A stretch of DNA of 6,325 bases from Prolixibacteraceae bacterium (GCA_027858145.1 JAQIDF010000136.1:1-6325), one strand, 5' to 3'. Shown: positions 1-6,075, counted from the first letter of the stretch. The notes: generated by a model not told the origin, from the letters alone. Program-made: numbers and translations.

Positions 1-168
1 TCGGAATATGGCTTTTTCAGGCCGCATCATTCATTTTTGGTAAACTTAAACCATGTAACTAAACTTGATAAAACCGATGGTGGTTTTTTAATTCTTAAAG
101 ATGGCGTTGAAGTTCCGGTGTCACTCCGCAGGAAAAAACGGCTTATGCAAGTACTCGAAAATTTATAA
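1..168 (+). CDS. LytTR-family DNA-binding protein, C-terminal fragment
   Basis: Only the last 55 codons are in the window; the frame is open from base 1 and ends at TAA (166-168). The visible peptide has FFRPHHSFLVNLNHVTKLDK at residues 5-24, followed by a strand-turn-strand stretch with GVEVPVSLRRKKRLMQVL near the end. This matches the C-terminal half of LytTR domains, where a histidine-x-S-[FY]-[LI]-[VI]-N-x-x-[HY]-[IV] strand is followed by a strand ending in P-V-S-R-[RS]-[KR] and a terminal helix. Proteins of this type are usually response regulators (receiver domain plus LytTR) paired with a LytS-like histidine kinase, but the N-terminal part lies outside the window, so the full architecture is unknown. 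The gene converges on the minus-strand DUF2400 gene. No clear terminator follows it: a T8 run at 220-227 has only a very weak stem before it. Confidence 0.85.
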   Translation, partial: SEYGFFRPHHSFLVNLNHVTKLDKTDGGFLILKDGVEVPVSLRRKKRLMQVLENL

Positions 169-369
169 AGTAGAGGTGCTTCAATATTTTTGTAAGAGGT
201 TGGATGTTTTGAATGTTACTTTTTTTTACTATTCCAGTAAGTGAGATCTTCATATAAGATAACTTTATTTATTGATATTCCGCCATAAAAACCGTGACAC
301 CTGGGATCAAATTAAGATTAGGGTGGATGAATTTATTTTTATAACTTATCAACTACAAAAACAATTAAA

Positions 370-538
370 GCCACGAATGCCCGAATAGTAATGTCTAATA
401 TTATGAAATGTGTTTCAGGATGAAAACTTTCATTGATCGAAAACTTTGGAGAGCTCAAACTTAACTACAAACGAATGATAAAATAAACACGAAATAAATT
501 CCGATTGCAATTCGAAATAATATTCGAGAATTCGTGGC
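370..538. repeat. Degenerate 18-bp inverted repeat (GCCACGAAT...CGAATA arms)
   Basis: The left arm (370-387) reads gccacgaatgcccgaata. The reverse complement of the right arm (521-538) reads gccacgaattctcgaata, which matches at 16 of 18 positions. The arms are 133 bases apart. Further related words such as ATTCGAAAT and CACGAAATAA lie inside the right part (489-518). I know of similar CACGAATT-type words in spacers of Bacteroidota genomes, but cannot verify copy number here. The element could be a degenerate dispersed repeat or the remnant of a small non-coding insertion. No transposase and no clear target-site duplication are visible. Confidence 0.45.
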
Positions 539-573
539 AATTTTTTCGATGAATACAGCTTAATTTTGACTAG

Positions 574-592
574 TCCGCGATAGCTATCGGGA
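574..592. repeat. Short palindrome TCCgCGATAGCTATCGGGA
   Basis: A perfect 12-bp palindrome, CGATAGCTATCG, lies at 578-589. It extends by three further pairs (TCC/GGA) if G577 is bulged, giving a 9-bp stem. It sits 37 bases past the stop of the DUF2400 gene on the minus strand. No U-rich tract directly follows on either strand, so it is not a standard rho-independent terminator, although it may protect the 3' end of a transcript. The sequence resembles CCCGATAGCTATCGGG-type palindromes that I recall from spacers in this phylum; that is memory, not a search result. Confidence 0.5.
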
Positions 593-628
593 TTTTCCTG
601 AGTTTTTTGTATCATGTTAAGTGAGTTT

Positions 629-1396
629 TCATATCGCACCGTTAACCCCCATACCAAACAATGCAAAATCATATTTAACGGGATCTTCAGCATCCAATTC
701 ACGCAACGTAGCCGTCAGATCCTCTACCGCCTGCCAATCATTCTGCTTTCGGTTTAACAAACCCAGCTTGCGCGATACCGTTCCGGTATGCACGTCAAGT
801 GGCATCATTAAAGCCGATGTCGGAATTTCGTTCCACAAACCAAAATCAACTCCGCGGTTATCATTTCGAACCATCCATCGCAGAAACATACAAAGGCGCT
901 TCCCGCTTGACTTTTTTGCCAGATTTGCCACATGTTTTTCCGTGCGTTTTTCATGAGGAATTTCGAAGAAGACAGACCTGAAATATTGTAAGGCATTACA
1001 CAGGCTTTGGCCTTCATTATAACCTTTTGTAAAAACGGTTTCCAGCCCGTTATGGTATTTGTAGATATTTTTCAGCGATTTCAGAAAGAAAATGGCGTCA
1101 GTGCCATTAAATGTACGATGTACAAAATGCCTGAAAGCATAAAAATCCCGGTCTGAGGCATTCATGATAAACTCATGCGGATAATACCCCATTTCTTTTA
1201 TCAGGGTATTGGCATTCTTTATAATAGATTTACGGTTACCCCAGGCAATTGTTGCCGAGAGAAATCCGGCAATCTCAATATCTTCCTTTTTATCAAACTG
1301 ATGAGGTATTGAAACCGGATCATCAAGAATAAAACCCGGCACATTGTAGCGGTAGTAGTAGGTATCGAGCAGTTCTTTCAGATCGTTATTGTTCAT
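629..1396 (-). CDS. DUF2400/TIGR02757 family protein, HhH-GPD glycosylase-like
   Basis: This 255-residue protein matches the DUF2400/TIGR02757 family, common in Bacteroidota. Family-like blocks are PHQFDKKEDIEIAGFLSA (31-48) followed by TIAWGNR (49-55), SSGKRLCMFLRWMVR (163-177), PLDVHTGTVSRKLGLL (199-214) and EDPVKYDFALFGMGV (237-251). No biochemical role is established to my knowledge. The LDVH motif followed by xxxVxRKLGL and, about 40 residues on, FALFGMG resembles the C-terminal half of endonuclease III/OGG-type glycosylases (VDTH...R...; LILHGR), which suggests a DNA-repair-like fold; a canonical LPGVGxxTA hairpin is not obvious and there is no iron-sulfur cysteine cluster. The ATG (1396-1394) overlaps the lolD stop as ATGA, implying translational coupling. 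It is the last gene of the tatA-exchanger-lolD set. The length is usual for the family and the frame is intact. Confidence 0.9.
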   Translation of the reverse strand: MNNNDLKELLDTYYYRYNVPGFILDDPVSIPHQFDKKEDIEIAGFLSATIAWGNRKSIIKNANTLIKEMGYYPHEFIMNASDRDFYAFRHFVHRTFNGTDAIFFLKSLKNIYKYHNGLETVFTKGYNEGQSLCNALQYFRSVFFEIPHEKRTEKHVANLAKKSSGKRLCMFLRWMVRNDNRGVDFGLWNEIPTSALMMPLDVHTGTVSRKLGLLNRKQNDWQAVEDLTATLRELDAEDPVKYDFALFGMGVNGAI

Positions 1397-2046
1397 TTCA
1401 GGATCATTCCGTCTTTGATTTCGAATATTACATCGCTCATCTGTGCAAAATCACGGTCGTGTGTCACAATTACCAAGGTAACACCGTATTCATCGCGCAA
1501 AGAGAAAAACAAGTCGTGCAATTCACTCTGATTTTTGCTGTCGAGGTTTCCTGTAGGTTCATCGGCAAAAATAACTGATGGATTATTGATCAAAGCACGA
1601 GCGACAGCCACCCGCTGCTTTTCACCACCCGAAAGTTCATTGGGCTTATGGTCGAGACGATCGTTAAGTCCCAAAAAAACTAAAAGCTCATTAGCCCTCG
1701 CTTCTACTTCAGCTTTTGGTTTTTGTCCGATAAAACCGGGGATGCACACATTTTCAAATGCAGTAAATTCGGGCAATAAATGATGAAACTGAAACACAAA
1801 ACCAATGTGTTGATTACGGAAAGCTGCCAATTCTTTTTCACCCATTTCCAGTGGGTTTTTACCGTCGAGAATAAGGCTGCCGTTATCAGGGCGGCTAAGT
1901 GTTCCCAGTATTTGTAACAGCGTTGTTTTACCTGCACCACTGGTACCAACAATCGAAATAATTTTTCCTTTTTCGATATTTAAATCAACACCCTTCAATA
2001 CTTGCAGGGTGTCAAACGATTTGGTTATATTCTTAGTTTGAATCAA
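1393..2046 (-). CDS. lolD: Lipoprotein-releasing system ATP-binding protein LolD
   Basis: This 217-residue ABC ATPase has every expected motif: Walker A GTSGAGKTT (34-42), Q-loop Q86, signature LSGGEKQR (138-145), Walker B VIFADEP (158-164), D-loop NLD (167-169) and H-loop His196. The stretch FVFQFHHLLPEFTAFENV (83-100) is characteristic of LolD within the MacB/LolD/FtsE group. LolD powers the LolCE-type inner-membrane complex that releases outer-membrane lipoproteins to the periplasmic carrier. No LolC/E permease gene is in the window, so the partner must be encoded elsewhere; a related MacB-like exporter cannot be fully excluded. The start is TTG (2046-2044). An in-frame stop at 2067-2065 and the absence of any ATG or GTG between leave no better choice, and MIQTKNITKSF fits the family N terminus. 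It starts 7 nt after the exchanger stop and overlaps the next gene by 4 nt. Confidence 0.93.
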   Translation of the reverse strand: MIQTKNITKSFDTLQVLKGVDLNIEKGKIISIVGTSGAGKTTLLQILGTLSRPDNGSLILDGKNPLEMGEKELAAFRNQHIGFVFQFHHLLPEFTAFENVCIPGFIGQKPKAEVEARANELLVFLGLNDRLDHKPNELSGGEKQRVAVARALINNPSVIFADEPTGNLDSKNQSELHDLFFSLRDEYGVTLVIVTHDRDFAQMSDVIFEIKDGMILK

Positions 2047-2053
2047 TTTTTTT

Positions 2054-3061
2054 TTATTTAAATATTAATAAGATATAGCCCACATACAAAGCAAAGAGCA
2101 CACCACCTTCAACACGTGAAATAAGGCTTTCACTAACACTCTTGTAACGGCTAACAATACCATTTCCCTTGTTCTCTTTCGAAAACATTTGCTTCCAGGG
2201 CACAATAAAAAGAAAAAGGAAACCATAGAATATCATCATGAAATTCAGGTCAATTCTAAATTCAGAAAAATTAAAGTCAATAATATGAATACCTGATGTA
2301 ATACCAATTACAGCAAAGACATTAAATATATTAGAACCAACCAAATTACCAACCGAAATGTCGGTTTCTTTCTTAATTGCTGCTATAACAGAAGCTGTAA
2401 GTTCGGGCACACTCGTTCCAAAGGCTACAATGGTTATTGAGATAATACGCTCGCTTATACCAAGTGAAGAAGCCAACGACGATGCACCATTCACTAAAAA
2501 CCTTGATCCCAATGCCAATCCGGCAGACGCAATTATCACCATTATAAAATAAGCCCATACAGGGTGTTTATTGGCCGGCTTGGGTATAACCACATTAACA
2601 GGAAAAACCTTTGAGCTTTTAACAGAACTAATGATAAAAAGAATAAGGGCTGCAAACATTAGTATCCCTTCAACATGACTAATCTGGTTATTCAGCATCG
2701 ACACATACAGCACGATTCCGGATATAAACATTATAGGCCAGCTTCTTTTTATGGTTTGCTGAGCTACCGGCATCGGCAAAATAAGTACTGTAAGGCCCAA
2801 CACGAGGGCAATATTGGCAATGTTTGAGCCAATAACATTACCCACAGCTATTTCGGGATGTCCTGTTATTGCGGCTTCAAGACTTACAATTAGCTCAGGG
2901 GCAGATGTTCCGAAAGCAACTACCGTTAAACCGATAACCAACGATGATATTTTAAAGTGGTTGGCAATTGCTGTAGCACCTTTCACCAGGTAATCACCAC
3001 TATAAACCAGTAAAACAATTCCCAATACCAAATATCCGATACTTAACAAGCTGCTATCCAT
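2054..3061 (-). CDS. Calcium/sodium antiporter, CaCA superfamily (YrbG-like)
   Basis: This 335-residue membrane protein has the inverted duplication that defines the CaCA family. The alpha-1 repeat has AFGTSAPEL (49-57) and GNVIGSNIAN (74-83). The alpha-2 repeat has AFGTSVPEL (213-221) and GNLVGSNIFN (238-247). The acidic residues Glu56 and Glu220 in the GTSxPE motifs are those that bind the cation in structurally known members. About ten hydrophobic segments are visible, with a polar loop around 145-167 and another around 290-317. It should exchange Na+ (or H+) for Ca2+ across the inner membrane; ion specificity is inferred from the family. The ATG shares one base with the tatA stop (TAATG), so the two genes are probably translationally coupled. 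No unusual features or missing motifs were seen. Confidence 0.93.
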   Translation of the reverse strand: MDSSLLSIGYLVLGIVLLVYSGDYLVKGATAIANHFKISSLVIGLTVVAFGTSAPELIVSLEAAITGHPEIAVGNVIGSNIANIALVLGLTVLILPMPVAQQTIKRSWPIMFISGIVLYVSMLNNQISHVEGILMFAALILFIISSVKSSKVFPVNVVIPKPANKHPVWAYFIMVIIASAGLALGSRFLVNGASSLASSLGISERIISITIVAFGTSVPELTASVIAAIKKETDISVGNLVGSNIFNVFAVIGITSGIHIIDFNFSEFRIDLNFMMIFYGFLFLFIVPWKQMFSKENKGNGIVSRYKSVSESLISRVEGGVLFALYVGYILLIFK

Positions 3062-3330
3062 TAATCATCCGTTTTGGTTGATTCCTCAATATCCTTTTTA
3101 ATTTTCCCCGATTCCTTTTTCACTGTATCACTTACCTCATTGATATTCTTTTTTATATCCGATGTTGAATCATTAAATTCGCGCTTAATATCTTCACTAG
3201 CTTTCCTAAATTCATTAACACCTTTACCAAGTGTTCGTGCAATATCGGGAATCGCCTTCGCACCAAACAAAAGTAGAACCAAAGCCACAACAAGCAATAT
3301 CTCCTGACCACTTATAAATAATGTATACAT
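3061..3330 (-). CDS. tatA: Twin-arginine translocase subunit TatA/TatE family
   Basis: This 89-residue protein has the TatA layout: a short N-terminal segment, one membrane helix (about 9-22), the FG hinge (Phe22-Gly23), and an amphipathic helix with AKAIPDIARTLGKGVNEFRK (24-43). The charged tail (45-89) is rich in Lys, Asp, Glu and Ser, with DIKK-like units recurring around 47-81, so it may form an extended amphipathic or coiled helix. A polar Glu10 in the membrane segment fits TatA-type proteins better than E. coli TatB. TatA forms the protein-conducting assembly with TatC for folded proteins carrying twin-arginine signals. No tatC is present in this window. It is the first gene of a minus-strand set and overlaps the exchanger start by one base. 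The ATG at 3330-3328 gives the expected N terminus. A -7-like box lies 19 nt upstream. Confidence 0.92.
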   Translation of the reverse strand: MYTLFISGQEILLVVALVLLLFGAKAIPDIARTLGKGVNEFRKASEDIKREFNDSTSDIKKNINEVSDTVKKESGKIKKDIEESTKTDD

Positions 3331-3349
3331 ACACTCTTCGTTTATATCA

Positions 3350-3357
3350 CAAATTTA
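3350..3357 (-). promoter_or_regulatory. Candidate promoter -7 element for the tatA gene set
   Basis: On the minus strand this reads TAAATTTG, an exact match to the Bacteroidota primary sigma -7 consensus TAnnTTTG. It lies 19 nt upstream of the tatA ATG and downstream of the tsf terminator, which is where a promoter for tatA would be needed. The -33 TTTG box is not visible at the usual 19-21 bp spacing (AATT-like sequence is there instead), so the promoter may be weak. The predicted leader would be only about 12 nt. Confidence 0.5.
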
Positions 3358-3388
3358 GATTAATAAGTGGAATTTTAATTAATTGAGT

Positions 3389-3423
3389 AAAAAAAAGCCA
3401 TTGCTCGATTAAGAACAACGGCT
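3389..3423 (-). terminator. Rho-independent terminator after tsf
   Basis: On the minus strand an 11-bp stem (3423-3413 with 3406-3396), starting AGCCGTTGTTC and ending GAGCAATGGCT, encloses a six-base loop. It contains two G-U pairs and is followed directly by a run of eight T. It begins 24 nt past the tsf stop. This ends the rplM-rpsI-rpsB-tsf transcript and separates it from tatA. Confidence 0.9.
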
Positions 3424-3447
3424 GATTTATTAAGTTTCAAATGCTAA

Positions 3448-4269
3448 TTAGTCTAACGAGTAGCGCTTAAATTCAGTAACCGTAAGGTCTTTATCAGCGC
3501 TTTGTAAATATTGAAGAATTGTTTGCTTGTTATCTTTAACAAACGCCTGATTCAACAAAGTATTCTCTTTAAAAAACTTATTCAAAGCACCTTGTGCAAT
3601 TTTATCAAGCATATTTTCAGGTTTGCCTTCCTGACGGTATTTTTCCTTGGCAATATCAAGCTCTTGCTGAACAACCGTTTCCGAAACGCCGTCTTTGTCA
3701 ACAGCAATCGGGTTCATAGCAGCAATTTGCATGGCTACATCTTTAGCCATTTGCTCATCAACACCAGGCTTATTGAAACCAACAATCGTAGCCAGTTTAT
3801 TACCCGGATGAATATAAGCAACAACACTTTCGGCATCTACAATGTCGAAATACCCCAATTCGAGTTTTTCACCAATGATACCGGTTTGCTCAATAACGTG
3901 CTCATCAACGATACGTCCGTCATCCATTTTCAGGGCTTTCACTTCATCAAGTGTTTTTACATCACTTGCCAGTGCAGTATCAAGCATTTTTGCGGTTAAG
4001 TCAATAAACCCTTCATTTTTAGCAACAAAATCAGTTTCGCAGTTAAAAACTAAAATACCAGCTTTATTACCATTTACTTTAGCAAGAGCAACACCTTCTG
4101 AAGCTTCACGATCGGCACGCTTATTGGCAATTGCTTTACCTTTTTCACGGATGATTTGAACAGCAGCGTCAAAATCACCATCGGTTTCGGTAAGGGCTTT
4201 TTTACAATCCATCATACCGGCACCTGTTGCTTTACGCAACTTCATTACATCTGATGCAGAAATAGACAT
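3448..4269 (-). CDS. tsf: Translation elongation factor Ts (EF-Ts)
   Basis: This 273-residue protein is EF-Ts, the guanine nucleotide exchange factor that reloads EF-Tu with GTP. The N-terminal UBA-like part carries LRKATGAGMMDCKKAL (11-26). The core motif TDFVAKN (79-85), whose Asp-Phe pair inserts next to the EF-Tu magnesium site, is intact. MQIAAMNP (180-187) and GKPENMLDKIAQGALNKFF (215-233) mark the second core half. Length is typical. The ATG (4269-4267) gives the conserved start near the UBA helix, with no Shine-Dalgarno motif upstream, as usual for this phylum. It follows rpsB after 38 nt, the classical rpsB-tsf pairing, and is followed by a strong terminator. Nothing unusual was seen. 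Confidence 0.98.
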   Translation of the reverse strand: MSISASDVMKLRKATGAGMMDCKKALTETDGDFDAAVQIIREKGKAIANKRADREASEGVALAKVNGNKAGILVFNCETDFVAKNEGFIDLTAKMLDTALASDVKTLDEVKALKMDDGRIVDEHVIEQTGIIGEKLELGYFDIVDAESVVAYIHPGNKLATIVGFNKPGVDEQMAKDVAMQIAAMNPIAVDKDGVSETVVQQELDIAKEKYRQEGKPENMLDKIAQGALNKFFKENTLLNQAFVKDNKQTILQYLQSADKDLTVTEFKRYSLD

Positions 4270-4307
4270 TATTTCGATTTTTTTGAGATGGTTTTCACAA
4301 ATAAAAA

Positions 4308-5126
4308 TTATTCAGCTTTTGCTTCTTTTGCCTCTTCTGCAGGTTTCTCATCTGCAGTGTTAGCCTTTTTGGCAGCTGATTTTTTTGCTTTTGGTTTAGC
4401 GTCTTTTTTCGAAGCAGCTTCTTTTTCTTTCTCTACTTTACGCTCACCCAAACCTTCAGCAACAGCATCACTCATTTCCTGAATTATCAGTTTGATAGAG
4501 TCAGATGCATCATCGTTTGCCGGAATAACAAAATCTACCTCATCAGGATCAGAATTTGTATCAACCATGGCAAATACTGGAATACCCAATTTTTTAGCTT
4601 CGCGAACGGCAATTTTCTCTTTCATTACGTCAACAACAAACAACGCAGCAGGCAAACGGGTAAGATCAGCAATTGATCCCAACATTTTATTCAGTTTTGC
4701 ACGCTTACGGGTAATTTGTAACTTTTCACGTTTTGAAAGGTTGCCCCAGCTACTTGGGTCTTTCATCAACTTATCGATAGAGGTCATTTTTTTGACAGCC
4801 TTACGAATAGTAGGGAAGTTCGTTAACATACCTCCCGGCCAACGTTCTGTAACGTATGGCATACCTGTTTCTCCAACGATATCTGCAACTAATTGTTTCG
4901 CTTGTTTCTTTGTTGCTACGAAAAGAATTTTACGGCCTGAATGGGCAATTTGCTTTAAAGCATTGCCCGCTTCGTCCATTTTAATGGCTGTCTTTTGCAG
5001 GTCGATGATGTGGATTCCGTTTTTCTCCATAAAAATATAAGGAGCCATGTTCGGATTCCATTTGCGCTTAAGGTGACCAAAATGGACACCAGCTTTTAAT
5101 AAATCTTCAAATTGTGCTTTTGGCAT
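4308..5126 (-). CDS. rpsB: 30S ribosomal protein S2 (uS2)
   Basis: This 272-residue protein is ribosomal protein S2. It has LLKAGVHFGH (9-18), YIFMEKNGIHIIDLQKT (30-46), ERWPGGMLTN (94-103), and the second signature region with KIAVREAKKLGIPVFAMVDT (171-190) running to PANDDASDSIKLI. S2 joins late to the 30S head-body junction and also contacts S1 where that protein is present. After about residue 229 comes a 43-residue tail made almost only of Lys, Ala, Glu, Asp and Pro, longer than the tail of the E. coli protein (241 residues total) and probably disordered. The ATG at 5126-5124 gives the usual MPKAQFEDLLKAG start. A gap of 107 nt separates it from rpsI and contains a strong hairpin, so S2 feedback control is possible. 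The downstream neighbour is tsf. Confidence 0.98.
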   Translation of the reverse strand: MPKAQFEDLLKAGVHFGHLKRKWNPNMAPYIFMEKNGIHIIDLQKTAIKMDEAGNALKQIAHSGRKILFVATKKQAKQLVADIVGETGMPYVTERWPGGMLTNFPTIRKAVKKMTSIDKLMKDPSSWGNLSKREKLQITRKRAKLNKMLGSIADLTRLPAALFVVDVMKEKIAVREAKKLGIPVFAMVDTNSDPDEVDFVIPANDDASDSIKLIIQEMSDAVAEGLGERKVEKEKEAASKKDAKPKAKKSAAKKANTADEKPAEEAKEAKAE

Positions 5127-5155
5127 AATTGTTTTTGTTTACATTCTGTTCTATC

Positions 5156-5198
5156 AATCCGGAGGTAGATTTGTGCAAGCACAAAAATCGACCGGATT
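5156..5198 (-). promoter_or_regulatory. Hairpin upstream of rpsB, candidate S2 feedback element
   Basis: On the minus strand the outer arms AATCCGG and CCGGATT (5198-5192 and 5162-5156) pair perfectly over 7 bp. An inner stem joins GATTTTTGTGC with GCACAAATC (two bulged U, CUUG-type loop). An alternative uses GGT/ACC to make a more continuous rod. It lies 29 nt before the rpsB ATG and has no U-tract after it, so it is not a terminator. Its position fits a structured mRNA element for S2 autoregulation or an mRNA-processing site. The fold is seen by eye; the function is inferred. Confidence 0.5.
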
Positions 5199-5233
5199 TA
5201 GATACTAAACAAAATATGATTTGACAATAAATA

Positions 5234-5620
5234 TTAACGTTTAGAGAATTGGAATTGCTTCCTTGCTTTTGGCTGGCCTGGCTTCTTACGTTCAACCTCA
5301 CGTGGGTCACGAGTCATAAACCCGGCTTTTTTCAGCTTTGTCTTGTTTTCAGCATCAATTTTCACCAATGCTCTTGAAATAGCCAGACGAAGAGCTTCAG
5401 CCTGACCGTTTAAACCACCACCGTCAAGATTAACTTTAACATCGTAATCACCGGCAACCTCTAAAAGGTTAAGCGGCTGTTTTACTACATACTGCAAAGT
5501 CTTCTGTGGAAAATAAGTTTCCAGATCTCTTTTGTTTATGGTTATTTTACCACTGCCGTCTGTTAAATAAATACGGGCAATAGCACTTTTTCTTCTACCT
5601 AATGCGTTTACTGTATCCAT
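5234..5620 (-). CDS. rpsI: 30S ribosomal protein S9 (uS9)
   Basis: This 128-residue protein is ribosomal protein S9. Diagnostic segments are LGRRKSAIARIYL (7-19), the family signature GGGLNGQAEALRLAISRAL (67-85), and FMTRDPREVERKKPGQPKAR (101-120) leading to the conserved basic end KQFQFSKR. The C-terminal tail with its final Arg reaches the P-site tRNA on the 30S subunit. The ATG (5620-5618) shares one base with the rplM stop (TAATG), the usual L13-S9 coupling that yields equal amounts of both proteins. It is complete and of typical length. The nearest downstream gene is rpsB, after a 107-nt spacer. Confidence 0.98.
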   Translation of the reverse strand: MDTVNALGRRKSAIARIYLTDGSGKITINKRDLETYFPQKTLQYVVKQPLNLLEVAGDYDVKVNLDGGGLNGQAEALRLAISRALVKIDAENKTKLKKAGFMTRDPREVERKKPGQPKARKQFQFSKR

Positions 5621-6075
5621 TATTTAATGCTGTTTAAGTCAATAACTTTTGGTTTTTGTGCCTCATATTTGTGCTCAGAACCAACAACTACTTTTAAGTT
5701 GCGGAAAAGTACACTTCCTAAACGGTTTTTAGGTATCATACCTTTTACGGCCTTTTCTACCAAACGCTCAGGATACTTATTTAATATATCTTCGGGATTC
5801 TGGAAGGTTTGACCTCCGGGATACCCTGAATGGCGCACATACTGTTTATCGGTAATCTTTTTACCGGTTAACACTACTTTTTCAGCATTGATAACGATCA
5901 CATTATCGCCGCAATCAACATGAGGGGTGAAATTTGGCTTATGTTTACCTCTCAGTAAATTTGCAACTTTACTCGCCAAACGACCTAATATTTGTCCTTC
6001 GGCATCTACCACAACCCACTCTTTGTTTACAGTGGCCTTGTTGGCCGATACGGTTTTATAACTTAATGTATCCAC
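5620..6075 (-). CDS. rplM: 50S ribosomal protein L13 (uL13)
   Basis: This 151-residue protein is ribosomal protein L13, an early-assembling 50S protein that binds 23S rRNA. It has EWVVVDAEGQILGRLAS (19-35), LRGKHKPNFTPHVDCGDNV (41-59), INAEKVVLTGKK (62-73), VKGMIPKNRLG (110-120) and the end EAQKPKVIDLNSIK typical of Bacteroidota L13. The start codon is GTG (6075-6073). The MDTLSYKT opening is what I expect for L13 in this group, and no in-frame ATG occurs in the leader, so the GTG start is well supported. It is the first gene of the rplM-rpsI-rpsB-tsf set and overlaps rpsI by one base. A leader of about 165 nt precedes it. No Shine-Dalgarno motif is visible close to the start. Confidence 0.98.
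   Translation of the reverse strand: MDTLSYKTVSANKATVNKEWVVVDAEGQILGRLASKVANLLRGKHKPNFTPHVDCGDNVIVINAEKVVLTGKKITDKQYVRHSGYPGGQTFQNPEDILNKYPERLVEKAVKGMIPKNRLGSVLFRNLKVVVGSEHKYEAQKPKVIDLNSIK

Larger units (their letters stand above)
169..628. other. Convergent intergenic region without a supported gene
   Basis: These 460 bases separate the 3' ends of the LytTR gene (plus strand) and the DUF2400 gene (minus strand). I see no ORF with recognisable protein features. A 90-residue minus-strand frame at 430-702 runs into the 3' end of the DUF2400 gene in another frame and looks accidental. The stretch is very AT-rich. It holds a degenerate 18-bp inverted repeat (370-387 and 521-538), a palindrome (574-592), and a T8 run at 220-227. 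A direct repeat GAAAACTTT occurs at 422-430 and 439-447, but is too short to interpret. The region looks like decayed or repeat-seeded spacer. Confidence 0.6.

Noticed and set aside
191..227. T8 run after the LytTR gene as a terminator
   Set aside because: Only a four-base GTAA/TTAC stem with a very large loop precedes the T run, which is too weak.
422..447. Direct repeat GAAAACTTT with a 17-bp period
   Set aside because: Only two nine-base copies in AT-rich spacer, no third unit and no neighbouring gene start to regulate.
430..702. Minus-strand 90-residue frame in the intergenic region
   Set aside because: It overlaps the 3' end of the DUF2400 gene in a different frame, has no recognisable motif and shows composition typical of chance AT-rich translation.
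3321..3330. Palindrome ATGTATACAT containing the tatA start codon
   Set aside because: A ten-base AT-rich palindrome formed by the first codons is likely chance; nothing else suggests an operator.
3511..5040. Plus-strand frames of 105-182 residues opposite tsf and rpsB (3511-3999, 3842-4159, 4492-5040)
   Set aside because: They lie fully antisense to highly conserved genes, and their Ser/Phe/Asn-rich translations are what the complements of Lys/Glu/Ala-rich genes give.
5161..5166. GGAGGT on the plus strand as a Shine-Dalgarno site
   Set aside because: No plausible plus-strand gene starts after it, and it is one arm of the hairpin on the transcribed minus strand.
5156..5198. Hairpin before rpsB as a rho-independent terminator
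   Set aside because: No run of U follows the stem on either strand.
5210..5216. TATTTTG on the minus strand as a promoter for rpsB
   Set aside because: It is one base short of TAnnTTTG and has no TTTG box at the right distance upstream, so a separate rpsB promoter is not supported.
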